From Plicaturopsis crispa FD-325 SS-3 (Eukaryota > Basidiomycota > Agaricomycetes > Amylocorticiales > Amylocorticiaceae): a stretch of 64,000 nt of DNA. The notes under the pieces are model-generated. The model was not told the origin of the DNA. It saw only the letters and a list, made by a program, of their open reading frames with translations, and ran no database searches. The DNA is taken from positions 1,104,239 through 1,168,238 of the forward strand of contig KN832558.1 in the NCBI GenBank assembly GCA_000827205.1. The letters are read 5' to 3'. Positions 9,731 through 21,575 of the stretch are shown here, piece by piece. A program made the position numbers and the translations under genes. Position 1 is the stretch's first letter. Each line of letters opens with the position of its first letter.

Positions 9731-12520
9731 GCCGTCGAGGGTCTTCGTCGGTAAACGGTCGGTGGTTGCAGGCTAGACCTCAAGTTAATGGATTGTATTC
9801 TCACAGAGCCGATGCATGATTCGGACTCACTTGACGAAGTATACACTCCGCTGACAATACTGTTTCGGAGGAACGGGCTTATAGAGAGATGGAAGGGGAG
9901 GAAGGTGGGGGTCGAGGTGGTGCCCAACGAGAACCTGACTGCCTTTGAATAAGTATGAGATTCCTTTGCAGGATATGAGTATGCAATGAACCACACTATG
10001 AGATTACATACGTTACTTACCTCGCGTCAGTCACCGAGTACTCTTGGCTACCAGATCTCGGACGCGAATCGACGTGTCTGAGCGCGACAGCGTCTTCCTC
10101 TGGGGATTGTATTTTGGTAACTCCACGCGAGGTATCGTATGGTCTGCCTTCTGCGATGACTCTAGCCAGTCCACTGGCAGGTCGAGCCCACGGTGGCTGC
10201 CCACCTGAATGTAGTGCAGCCTGTGACACCAATGAGTACGGCTCCACCATTCGTTTATGGGATACGGTATACCTTGCTCGAGCGAAGTAAGAACTACTTC
10301 AAGATATGCCGGACTTGAGTCTGATCCTTTGAAGAATGTTGACCGCAGGAACCTTGAACCTTGAACGTTGAACCACAGAAGCAATTGAACGAGGCCACGA
10401 CGTCCACGATATCTCCGGGGGCAATTTTATCAGATTACGGCTTAATTACGGCCGAATCACAACAGCACTCTCTAAGTACGAGTTTGCTGGGAGGTACTTC
10501 AGCGAATGTCATATGCCGAGTCTCGAGTGACGAGCCGAAGGGAACGCGATCCTCAAACGGTAGGGGTATACAATGTTGCAATCCATCTAATAAGTAAGTA
10601 ACACATGAGTAGTATGTGCACTGCCAACCTGCCACGCCATCTGCGTGATACATTTCTTGGGACTCTCGATGGATGGACGAATTTGTTCAACGTTTGAGCA
10701 GGACATTCAACAAGAGGGCAGCATACTGGCAGGGATGCGAGATCCAATAATGTTGTCCTGTCGGCACTAACCACCTGCCCAGGGTTTGTTCCAGGTCGTC
10801 GAACATGACAGCTCTCGCTGAAATGAGCGTCCAGCGTTCAAATGTAGTATAAGCACTACTTCGCATCCGTTTTCAATCATAAACGCACAGTGGATATTTG
10901 CAAGCGAGAGCTTGCCTAGGTCAACATGGAACCGTGGAGAATCAAGCCGAGACATATGCCAGTCAGTGCTGGGCCATACGCTGCGAAATGAGTAAATAAA
11001 CAGGACAAGGGATGAAGCGTGAAATTTCTCACAGTCTACTCTACAGTGTAAATTGGCATCGACCGTGGACCTGTGTCGAATGATCAGAGGGAGGAGGGGC
11101 GGCCACGAGGTGCCACTGGCAAATGCGTAGACCCTGCATGCTCGAATCGTTACACAGGATCCGGGAAACTCTGCATCGCCGGTTTTGAGGCGGACTGAGT
11201 TACCGCAGGAAGGTCGAATGAAGTTGTAGTGATTGAATGCATGGCCTGCCGATACGGAGACTGACGCAGCCGCCGACCTGGGCGCTCGAGGAGCCCGAGA
11301 AGTACGCCAACTGACTTCGTCTTTGGACGCGGCGAGTCACTTCATACCAAGTACACTGCTAAAGGGAATTCGTTGGACATTCAGTCGCAAAGTTTAGGCA
11401 CAGTTGCACCGGCTGTGAGATGTCGGCAGAGGGTCAAGGTTATGGAGAGAACATGTAGCACGCAGAATCGCACATCCAGAGGTAGTCCAGAGCATATCCG
11501 TGAGGATCTGCTGGTCCGAGTCGGTAGAGAATCTGTTTGTCTTCCCCGAGGCCTAAGGAAAGATGGCAAAGTCCCGCTCACTGCGGCCACTGCTGTCACG
11601 AAAGGCCGTACGTGGACTAGACTAGCCGGCGACTATGAGCCTACAGGCTGAAGTACTTTGGAGGTCCTGAACGATTGTAAGTCAGTGTGACCAGATGGCA
11701 GACTTGGATCAGGTAGAGACTAGCGTGTGCATAGATCTAGAGCGGCTGTGTAGCGGCTCCGAGCGTCCGTCCGGCGTCGGAGCGGGTTCATACGACGGCG
11801 GCTCTGCATCCCACCTTCATCCTGAACGTTGAACGTTGAACGGTCCTCCTGCATGTACAGCCTGGCACCTGCTACAGTAGCGTCAGCGTTTCAGTTTGTA
11901 CATAGCCTCCACAATGTATGCACCGGTGAGTGCGGTGAGAGCACGCGCCTTCCGCCGTCTTGAGCTCACAGTGTCCAATATTGCTGTTCAAACTTCACTA
12001 TGTAGCGCCGGCGATCGATAGTCTCGACGGCCAAAGACCTTGAAGTTACGCCGCCATGAGAGACCGCATTTCTGGACCATACAGGCAAACAAGCCCTTTA
12101 CAGCCCTCATCCTTCTTCGAAAGCTCGACCATATGCATTCGGTGTGAAGTTACCGCGGGTGCTCACATTGACGTTTCAACTGGAACTCACAGACCTCTTG
12201 TATCTCGGGGACTACATCCCATCTTCCTTCCTTACTCGTACGGAGCATACGACCCAAGATGAATTTGAGGTCGACGCTCTCTCATGCCCGCACCGCCTCC
12301 TCGACAACAATTTGATTGTACCCGGTCATAATGACCGCCTGAGATACTTGGAACCAAAGAGTAGAGGAGGCTCCGAGGCTGGCCTTAGGTGCGCCCCGTA
12401 CCATGATTGTCATACAGCTTACTTACATTGCACCGGCAGAGTCGGATACACCGTGCTATTAAAGAGCACGTCCGCTATGTGAGCCAGCATCTGGTTTCTC
12501 TTGTCCTATTCTTCCTTACG
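9731..12520. other. 2.8-kb stretch without a supported gene
   Basis: Short open frames are scattered on both strands, but none has splice support or recognisable motifs. Small repeats of a GAACGTTGAAC-like unit occur near 10353-10373 and 11822-11840, and again near 24731. The rest could be decayed sequence, untranslated regions of the F-box and secreted-protein genes, or a non-coding transcript. Confidence 0.45.
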
Positions 12521-13902
12521 ATGTTCACCTCTATTCCTCTCATTGCCCTGTTAGCGTCGGCTGTCACGGCCATTCCCCATGTCCGCGATTCAACGGACAG
12601 CTGCACGAGTCTGCGCCTTGGTTCATGCAATGCCAACACCATCGACAAGTCAAACATCTGGAACAACACGGCGTGTGTCCTCTACGCCGTTTGTTCCTAC
12701 CCGATCGAGAAACCCAGCAGCGTCCCGATTCAATTCGGCGCATCTACGAACCAGCCACGTCTGTCTGAAGATGTAAGTTTACATGTCGTATACTCTCGAT
12801 ATGACACTTATACACATCCGTCTATATTGTAGACTTTCAAAATTATCTCCGGCGGCAAGGACACCTTGACCCAGCAGGCATACATCGATGCCTACTATGG
12901 TGCTATCTCGAACACTCCGAATGGCACCTACCCAGACTCGTGCGCGAACTCCCTGTGCTGTATATTCTGACTTGCTCAACTACCTTGTTCAGCTCTGCGA
13001 TTGTCATCCAGGAATTCGCCAACATCGCAGCCTGGACCGGCGATTGCTCTTCTCTTGAAATCCCCTACTCGAACTTTGCTGTAAGCATCACATGCATCGC
13101 ATCCGTCAGACTCTGACACGACACCTCATAGGACTGGCTCGAGTATGCCTCTCAACCTGGTGTCTGCCCAGCCGTCTCCAACTGCGACCCGTCGAAGGCT
13201 GTTGGGCCTTCCGAGCAATGCGTCCCGCAACCCTCCACGGACAATGGCAGCTGCTCGCAAATGAAATATCAGTGCGAACTCTGGGTTACTGGCGGTCTCT
13301 TCCAGAATTTGTACTGCGTGTTGGCGAGCATGTGCTATGCGGAGTCGACAACGGACATCCTGATTGCCCAGGAGTACCCAACCTGGTATCCGAACATCCC
13401 GACTTCAGCCTCGGAGGCCAGGCTCTCTTATGATGTCAGTAGGATTCGTTATCTTCCCTGTTGTTGCTTCCCTGACGGTGTGGCGTGTCGTAGGTCTTTA
13501 CCAACATGACGAAAGGCGCGTCGACTATGTCGGAACAGAATGCCATCGACGCATACTATGGCGCTCTTGTGAGTTTTTGCACTTGCCTTCTTACCATCAC
13601 GACAGGCACTAACCACAATGCGTTGACATAGACTGGCATCTGGATCAGTGCCGGAGGACCTTTCGGCGCTGAGTCTCCTGAAAAGACCAGCCAAAACGGG
13701 CCTTACCCAACCTCGTAAGAAATTCCACATTCCCTACCTCTCTTGCACCGACTGAAGGAGCTTTAGGTCGTCTTACGTGTCTAACTTCTGGAGCATCATC
13801 GCAGCCTGGACGGGCTACTGCGATAGCAAGGAGATCCCATACAGCAATCTCGCCGATTACTTCAACTACGCAGCGACCAGCAACTACCACCCCACTTGCT
13901 AG
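12521..13902 (+). CDS. Secreted protein with duplicated domain, unknown family
   Basis: The N-terminus MFTSIPLIALLASAVTAIP is a clear signal peptide, so the product is probably secreted. The mature part carries two related halves. The first contains AYIDAYYGAI, NIAAWTGDCSSLEIPYSNFA and DWLEYA; the second contains AIDAYYGAL, IIAAWTGYCDSKEIPYSNLA and DYFNYA. Between them lies a Cys-rich linker with CPAVSNCDPS and YCVLASMCYAE. Seven exons join in frame. Two introns fall at matching places in both halves: after the Asp before TFK/VFT, and within the Ser after TYPD/PYPT. N-glycosylation sequons are present (NNT, NGT, NMT). I do not recognise a named family. It may be a cell-surface or effector-like protein. 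Confidence 0.7.
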
Positions 13903-14528
13903 TTGTCCGCACGGCTCTGGCATATCTTTTTTTTTCATTATTCTTAATCTTGGGTATTGGATTTTGATGCCACGGACTACTGCCTCAGGCAAACAAACGG
14001 ACTGCGCATACATATGTAGTGCTATCGTTCTTTCGACCCCACATTCGTTTGTACTTATGTTGTACGCGCGCTATACCTCTAATTTGACTAAATGCACTGG
14101 ATCACCCCGCTGTTCCACGTTCTCGTAGGTTGACCTCCGTGGAAGAAACAAATCGTTGAAGGGACACGAAATACAATGATACAAGTACATCCTATAGAGC
14201 GAAGCTAATCAGACACTGGAACACATTCTGAGTCGTATGTCTCCAAGTCCCGAGTCGTGAAGCATCTAACGGCAGTATACCCTGGAGTTTTCGAGATAAG
14301 TAAAGGCGACCTATTGTCCCTACTGTGCATGTGGGGGCCTTTGTGTATGGTGAGTGTACAAGAAATTTCAGAGCGGGGTTGCGGGGTGGGGTAGCAAGAG
14401 TGGGCGAAGAGATGGTACTGGGGTTATCGATACAGTGAGCTGGTCATTTCGAGCATCAATCAGGAAGTGGGTAGTGCGCGTGTGTGAGAATGTCGGGAGC
14501 ACGAAAGGATCAGACGTCGCTCCGCTGT
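13903..14528. other. Convergent 3' flanks, no gene seen
   Basis: Space between the stop codons of the secreted protein and the aquaporin. It contains an AT-rich run near 13925-13945. No coding or RNA feature is supported. Confidence 0.5.
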
Positions 14529-15776
14529 CTAAACCATTGCCTCCGCCTTGGGTACATCGTTGTCCACACCACCGGGGAGTTTGTTACTCTGCTCAGGGGG
14601 CGCTGTCTGCTTCAGACGACGATGGGCTGCATTTCTAGAGTGAAATAAAGTTGTGAGTTAGCTCCCGTCCCGCTCGAGGTGATAAAACAGTGCGTACGGT
14701 CTGTTAAGTATACTCTCGCTGCCTGTATACAACAAGGCATCGTAGACGAAGGTGCCAAACTGTGCGCCGATTATCGGGGCAATGACAGGGCACCAGAGCC
14801 AGTAATGGTTCCGGAACGTGTAAACGTCTTTTCCGTATCCGACCATGGAGGTCAGCAGCCTTGGGCCGAGGTCACGCGCGGGGTTGATAGCGTACCCCGT
14901 CTGCATGCCGAGCGCTGCTCCGATACCAAGTATGGTGATGAACAAGACGAGGGGGACTAGGCCATTGGGAGGGGGCGTATTTCTGCGATCTGTGACAGCC
15001 AGGACAACAAGGATGAGAACGACGGTCCCCAGGAACTATGCGCGCATATGATCAGTCCCGTGACAAGCTGAGCGGTGGGAACTATAGTCTACACACCTCA
15101 TCGAAGAAACACGAGACACTCGTCATATAGTCGAGGGCGTACGTCGAAAAGAGGCTGGCCGTCCCTGGAGTAGTCCGTATGCCCCGGCCGCCTTCAAAGA
15201 TGTCGATGGCGTGAAAGTAATTGGCATATACCGCGCCCGCGCCGCACAAGCCACCTAGAAGCTGTGCGAGGATAAATCCAGGTACTTTCTTCCACGGAAA
15301 GTCACGCCATGTTGCAAGCGCGAGAGTAACGGCGGGATTTATGTGTCCACCAGAAATGCCAGCGCACATCCACACCCCAAGGGCGGTGCCGACAGCCCAT
15401 CCAAAACTGATTGACAAATATTCCTGGGCAACAACATTCATGAGCCGAAGGGACATGCAGAGAAAAATGGGCACGTACTCCTTTGGGACTTGGCGATACA
15501 CCTGTGTTTCCCGACAGCGTGACCTGACAGTCTATGGCAGTTCCGAAGATGACGAGAATCATGGTGCCCAGGAATTCTGCAGCGGGTTCACGGATATGCT
15601 CCCTGAAAATCGGTGGACTGCATTAGATACGTTCAACTGCTCCAGGGTGTGCCTGCGTACCGAACGCGCGACCATCGGTTGGGGTGCATGGTATAGGGAC
15701 TGGGACTGTGCTCGTAGTGGGACTCGGTCCCCTTGGATAGCGCGCCTTCGCTTTGAACGGATTGGCGGGGAGACAT
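14529..15776 (-). CDS. Aquaglyceroporin (MIP family channel)
   Basis: Major intrinsic protein channel for glycerol and small neutral solutes in the plasma membrane. Both half-helix signature loops are present: [15 protein letters not shown] in the first half and [13 protein letters not shown] in the second. The Asp after the second NPAR is the mark of glycerol-permeating members rather than strict water channels. The N-terminus is cytosolic ([11 protein letters not shown]...), then [20 protein letters not shown] opens helix 1. Exons join in frame across introns near 15604-15660, 15443-15521, 15036-15098 and 14640-14703. The C-terminal tail after the last intron is hydrophilic and ends with the TAG at 14529-14531. 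The long extracellular loop before the last helix pair ([17 protein letters not shown]) also suits this clade. Confidence 0.9.
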
Positions 15777-16794
15777 AGCGGCTGGTCGAGACGCCGAAGA
15801 AACAGATGTCTAGTGCGAGGAAGAGAAGGGGGAGCCTAGAGAAACTTCATGTCCGTGGGGACACAATTTATAGAACTGGGAAGAATTTGTGATGTCCCGA
15901 CGATGCACTGGAACTGCGAGGTGCTCGAGCCGAGAGATCTTTGGACGAAGATCCATAGCACCACATGTCATGCCGATTCTTCGTCGAACTCGGCTGTCTC
16001 AGAGAGGTGCAAGTTACGCCGAGTCGACTTTTTGCCTGAGTTCTGTGCTTGTCGTGATTTCCTAGCTCAAACTTCAGGCCTCGACACGGTTTCACTTTCA
16101 AATACTGAATAACCTTCCCCCTCATTCGGAACTGTCGAAACCATGTCAGCGCATGCGTGAGCAAGCCTGTAAGATACTGAGTGGTAACTGACGTACTTGC
16201 AAAGGTGTTTTGATCTCCGCGGCTATTGTTTCTGTCCTTCCAAGTGGCAGTCCGTTCCGGTTCAAGTCTCCGTCTCCTTACTTGCAGGACTCTTGCAGGC
16301 GAGAAATAACATGATACTTTCAAACACCTGCTCTATCTCATCGTGGGATGTCGCGACCTGTTCCGCCAACGCCAATTTCAACGAGAAGATAGTCAGGCAA
16401 TGTCACAGCGCCCGTGGTGGTGTCTTGATTATTGGGCGGCGGCGCGGCGCACTGAGCTGATTGGCATCGAGTTGTGCGCCGTGTTGCCGATGCAATATGG
16501 GGTGCGGACGAGTACTAGATAAGCGCCGACTGCTGTCGGCAGAAACCTTGCTTGCCAAGACGCGCACAGTCTAATACAACATCTAGATTTCGAGAGGATG
16601 GAAAGGCTCGCTAAGTACATAGAATCTTGAACAAAAGTTGTAACGCTTCGCTGAAGGTGAGGAGGAAAAAGGAAAACAAAACAAAACCTCAAAGGCCAGC
16701 TAAGTACGTCGGATTAGGGCACGGGCGAAAGCATAGCATATATGGATGAAAGCACATATATTATTATATTACAGAACGATAGAGACATTCAGGT
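15777..16794. other. 1-kb stretch without a supported gene
   Basis: Upstream of the aquaporin and downstream of the unknown minus-strand gene. Open frames up to 151 codons occur but lack motifs and splice partners. It probably holds promoter and untranslated sequence. Confidence 0.45.
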
Positions 16795-17640
16795 TTAAGA
16801 GAGCACAAGCGCAGAATGAGTATAAGGAGTAGGAGACAGCGCGTCGGACATCGTGTCACTTTCGATCACTAACTCATCGAGCAAGATAATCGGATGGGTA
16901 CGGAGATCATCGGGAATGCACGGGTGAAGAATTTTGGGCTTCATTTCGAGGATGGGAGAGACCTTGCAAGCAAGGTAATCATTGATTAAAAACTGGGGAA
17001 TAGAATAGTTTCGTCACATGCGGTAGGCCCATAGGGTGAAAAGATCTTCAACACGTTACCCGGTACCGTAGATATCTACCGCAGCGTCGTCCTTCTGATA
17101 TCCAAGTCGGTCCTGGCTCGTCAGGTCCGAAATAAAGTTTTGCCTTCTCCGGAACCCACATGAGGCGCCACAATTCCGTTGCATCGGGCGCATCACATCT
17201 AATGATATTAAGAGTGGATGTCTTTGTTAGTGCGAGTAAGATTACTATGAATGAGAAGCTTCTTAACTTACTTGACAATGTATTTCCTGGTGTAGACGCA
17301 TACGAGAGGGTTGTTCTTCCTTGTGGTGTCCAGGTTTTATAGAAGACGAGGATATGGAAGTATGCCGATACTTATGAGAAATCGTAATAAGGAGCTCACA
17401 TCAATCGCGAATCAAACATAGCATTCTGAAGAGGAGCGGGGTTACGCGGTGCAATTGGCGGTGAGGAGTTCTCAGATATGCAAGGGGGGATCGGACCGAA
17501 AAAAAAGTTGCGACATCTGGTCCGATGACCTGCTCCACCTTAGAAAACTCTGGCTGCGGCGGAGATGTAAGAATCAGACTTAGAACGACGGCTGGGATGA
17601 CAGAAGACGGACCCGTTATTGATATCTAGGAATCAAACTG
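16795..17640 (-). CDS. Unknown multi-exon protein, 5' end uncertain
   Basis: Three downstream exons join in frame on the minus strand. One carries PPIAPRNPAPLQNAMFDSRL, the next NNPLVCVYTRKYIVKCDAPD followed by TELWRLMWVPEKAKLYFGPD, and the last ends with DALSPTPYTHSALVLS before TAA. The introns have standard GT-AG ends, and the codon usage looks coding. Farther upstream the frame containing TSPPQPEFSKVEQVIGPD may be another exon, but I could not fix the start. I do not recognise the family; the Trp/Tyr/Pro-rich core suggests a folded domain. The product has no obvious signal peptide or membrane segment in the visible part. Confidence 0.45.
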
Positions 17641-18558
17641 TGCAGAGTTGGTACGGAGACGCTAAATTATCGTCAGAATATTCAACATTTCGCCGAGTCG
17701 GCCTCCGCGACGCGCTGCTCCTGCCTGCATCTAAACCTGCTGGATAGATATAGATATGAGACCATTAGATCGCCGGGTAGGACACGCGGAAGCATGAATG
17801 TAGTGGTCCTGGATTGGATGAGTGGTGAGGGTTTTCGCCGCTAGCGTGTCCCAGCGGCTTCTGTGCGTCTAAAGAGCGGCAACAAGACGACGACGATACG
17901 GGCAAAAGCCGATAAACGTCCCATAGGCTACGATAACCGATGAACGGCGAATGCATGGACCTGCGTCGGATGTGCATCTGTCAGACTACGGAGTCATCAG
18001 GCAGAAGATATATCAGATTACCTTAGAGAATGGTGACTATTTCAAGTCTATTTGTATGTCACGCAGGGCGCCCGATGTTCCCAGCTACGACATAGCGCAC
18101 ATTGCTACGGGCAGGCATCCCTCGCTCGTGCGAGACGTACAGCCATAGCCATGGAAAGGCTGTTGGACGGATTGCGAATATCAGTTGGTCACGATAGTGA
18201 ATAGCAAATGGGGGAACCAAGACGGGAAAAAGAATGTATGACAACGGAACGAGCCACGCACGGCGGATGGGCGGCATGTTAATAACCTTTCCGTGCGGGT
18301 CATGAGGCTTCATGGATTGACTTTCCGAGGGTTTCATGCAGCCGATAGTGTTGAAAGTGGAACGTAAACGATCCACTGCACTGTCGCCTGCGTCGACTGA
18401 CGGGAAACCCTCGGGCGCTGCGCGCACGTAGTGAGCGTGTAAGCGCTGTTCCTGGAGTGCGCTTGGGAGTCGGATAGTCGGGCTGTAGTTGCCTCAATAT
18501 AACGGGATGACTGTCGTTGTGGTCGTACATGATCATAACCGCTGTATAAAATTCGGAG
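17641..18558. other. Stretch with one possible membrane-protein exon
   Basis: A minus-strand frame near 18427-18059 contains IRRAWLVPLSYILFPVLVPP and nearby hydrophobic sequence, which could be a membrane segment. No second exon, ATG context or family match is convincing. It may be a fragment of a membrane enzyme gene or chance. Confidence 0.25.
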
Positions 18559-21355
18559 CTAATTCCTGCGGTAATATCGTCTGGACCTGTTTCGTAATTG
18601 GATCGGTATAGCTGTGCCAAATTGTAGAGAGGTCGCACTCACTCTACGAGCACACTCTTCCCCGCCGACCTCCCAGCCGCTGCGGGCTACTGGCACAATC
18701 ACACCGGCCACGAGCCGTGTACAGAGCGCTCCTATGCCAAACCGCTCACCACTGTATTTCCGCCATCGCACGGCATTTTCCAGAAGCTTGATTCGTTTTG
18801 TCAAAAAACGTTGACGGGCCGGAATAGCTTCTGGGTCAAAGAGGGGTTGGTTGAGAGACAGATACAGCGTAGTAGACGATTCCGTGGCGGAAACGGCTTG
18901 TTCGAAGCAGACGTATACAGATTTGAGGAGCATCTGTGTGCACCATTCGAGGGAAAAGTTAGTATCCACGAGGCGTACATCCTTTACGCAGTATGGACAA
19001 ACCTGGAATTTGATGTTATCCTTTTCAACCGAAGCTTCAACCTGCTCCGCCAGATCCAGTACTCCACGAATATCCTTGGACGAATACGGGTTGAACGCAC
19101 CCCCTTCTATGAGTTTGCATAGCCGAGGGACAATGGCTGTGGATATCATCGCGGATACTAAATCGCCGTCTGGGCCAAGTTCTGGTTCTCCGTCGTCGTC
19201 GACCCGCGGTCGCGAGTATTCATGCAGTGAAGAGTACCACGAAAAGCTATCCAAGGTCCTCGAATCCTATAGTTGAGTTGCGATGAATACTTCTCATATC
19301 AAATTCGTTTGGGAGTTCACAAACCTCGAGGGGGTTCCATCCCAAAATTTCCAACCGGACCCAAAACTCCCAAGCACCCACTAGGCCGAGACCACCCCAT
19401 GCCCCCGTGTAGCTTTCGCCAAACCGCTGTCGCCATTCGTCGAACCACTTCCCCAAACCAGCACTTGGATTCCGGAACTCCTCTGCCCTCACGTCCGATA
19501 TCACAGCTGCCGCGTCCGCCGATAGTCTTCCGATCGCGGTCTTGTAATCAGCAGCATCGGAGGGGGGAAGGGACGAGTCCGTGGAGTAGCCTTCATCTGC
19601 ATTCGTCGGCTTGCGACGCGCCTGGCGTGCCCGGCGGCGATCGCGACGCGCAGCCAGAGGATTGGAGCGGGGTGCGGCACGTCCCATCTCGTCGACGTCG
19701 TCTCCGTCATGCTGAGCCTCAACCGGCAGAGAGCCGAGGAAAATGGATAAATCGTCTTCGTCATCTCCTTTACGACGCGCAGCTATCATTTCTGCTCGCT
19801 CCTTGAGGATGGATAAATGATCATCCTCGAGTTTCTCGAGTTGTGGAAACTAAGGGAAACGACTCCACGTTAGCATCGATCTCTGCGTAATAGTAAGAGA
19901 GATCAAACCTTCTCATCCAGGAATGTAGCGACGCTCTCTACCCACTCTCTGAACGCGACGAACCAGCTGCGTTTAGCTTCAGCTCGATTTATCATAGCTC
20001 GCATCTCGGTTTCACGAGCATCTAGTTGAGCGCGTTCTTCCGAAAGAGATGACATGGCCGACGTGTTCTTTGCATGCGACGTAGTCAAAGACGTCATTGA
20101 GTGTGTCAACCTACCGATAGCGTGCCCAAGTGTCGGTATTGTCGTGGATGGTGGTACTAATATCAAATGAGTCGGAGTACTGCACACAACAAAGAAAACA
20201 CGTACTGGGTGCTGCCTTGTAGATTTTCTTGACTGGAGGCTTCTCGACAAAATCAGAAGCAGTATGTCCCCCGCGGCGCAGTTGCTCGCTTTCCCATTCC
20301 ATCGTCTCGTCGTCTTCTTCGTCTCTAGAAAAGTTGTCAGAAAGACAGACGGGATGAACGGTGGGTATAACGCACGCATCAGCAATCATATCTTTCATAG
20401 CATCCCGCCGCTTAATAGCCTCAACTTTCTTGGACTTTTTCCCGAGGGCTATCCGTTCTTGGGCACTCGTGTATTCCGCAAATTCTAGGGTTAAATGTTG
20501 TGGCACTGTGGCCTAGTGCTGAGTAGCGAAAAGAACGTACCTTCCTCTGCTTCACCCAGTTCATCATCCTCGCGCACGAGACGTGAATTGGGATGGGGTC
20601 CCTGCGACTCATCTGGCCGTCGAGCAACGGAGAGTGAGATAAAATCTTCCTCGCGACCACTCCCGCGTAATCGTTCCCTTTTTTGTTTGGCATTGATAAT
20701 CGACGATTCCGAAGGAATCGCGGTCTCGCTTTCTAGAAGAACGCGTCCATTTGGGCTGTCGAGACTGATACTATCATCAGACTTACCGAACACATCATTG
20801 GACTGGAAGGAGATGTCATCGACGGACATGTCGATATCAAACGAGTCATCTCTGGGCGGCGGGGGACGAGAAGAGGGCGTGCTTGCTTTAAGCTCTGACA
20901 AGTACGCTTTGTCGTATGTTGGTCCTGCGTTAGCGCGAGGTGAAATCGACGCCTGGTCCAAAGACCCAGGTAACAGACTGCTACTAGGAGATTAGTACTC
21001 GAAATGAAACGGTCAATAGAAGACGCACCCAGGCGATGCGGGGTGCTTGCCCAAAGCCAGTTTCCTGCTGAGATTGGACTTCTTCACCTGAAAGACCTCC
21101 TCCTCCCCTTCCTGCAGCAAACTTTTAGAAAGAGCTCCCAAGGAGCAGTAGAACGCGCACGTCTTCTCCTCCGAAGCTAAGTCTGGACTTTGCTTTCGCG
21201 CGTTTGACTTTGCTCTTGAGCTTGGTGGCAAGGGTGCTGGGAGAGTCTTCACCCCCGGGTGCGTCCGTGGACTCGTTGGAGTCGGGGGATTTCGCTCTCG
21301 CCCTAAGCACGGGCTTTGATTTGGTGCGCTTGAAAGCAATCGGAGCCTCCGCCAT
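18559..21355 (-). CDS. PAXBP1/GCFC-family nuclear protein
   Basis: Homologue of the GC-rich sequence DNA-binding factor-like proteins (PAXBP1/GCFC2), which act around spliceosome disassembly and transcription. The N-terminus MAEAPIAFKRTKSKP is followed by VFQVKKSNLSRKLALGK, a conserved block. The middle holds GPTYDKAYLSELKAS, WESEQLRRGG, and a coiled, charged stretch. The GCFC domain begins at EEFRNPSAGLGKWFDEWRQR, FGESYTGAWGGLGLVGAWEF, then continues with YSSLHEYSRPRVDDDGEPEL and TAIVPRLCKLIEGG. At least seven exons are needed; an intron near 18944-19012 separates NIKFQ from MLLKSVY. The C-terminal end (VSATSLQFG... to the stop at 18559) is less certain, since a GT site near 18649 could give another tail. 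It starts 221 bp from the divergent SUMO-like gene. Confidence 0.82.
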
Positions 21356-21575
21356 ATTGCAGGGAAAGAGTGTGATAGTAAGTATGTACAGCTGTGTTAG
21401 AGGCGGACTGTGACTTTCCGCGACTTTATTGACCGTGGGAATTGACGATCGTAATGGCCGCGCGCGAGCGCGCGCGTACTTTGCGCGTTTCGCCATTCTA
21501 CTCGCTTGCTGTGCTTGTCCTACTGTAAAACACTACACGAATCGTATTCGCCTTGACCACTATCCAAGTAGATCC
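21356..21575. promoter_or_regulatory. Divergent intergenic region (likely shared promoter)
   Basis: 220 bp separates the start codons of the PAXBP1-like and Rad60-like genes, which point away from each other. It contains a GC-alternating run (GCGCGCGAGCGCGCGCG) near 21461-21477. Shared promoter use is inferred from layout only. Confidence 0.4.

Noticed and set aside
10031-10384. 117-codon minus-strand frame as a gene
   Set aside because: No recognised motif, no splice partner, and no good start context.
11373-11651. 92-codon plus-strand frame as a gene
   Set aside because: Basic, low-information sequence with no homology I recognise; the same interval is open on the minus strand too.
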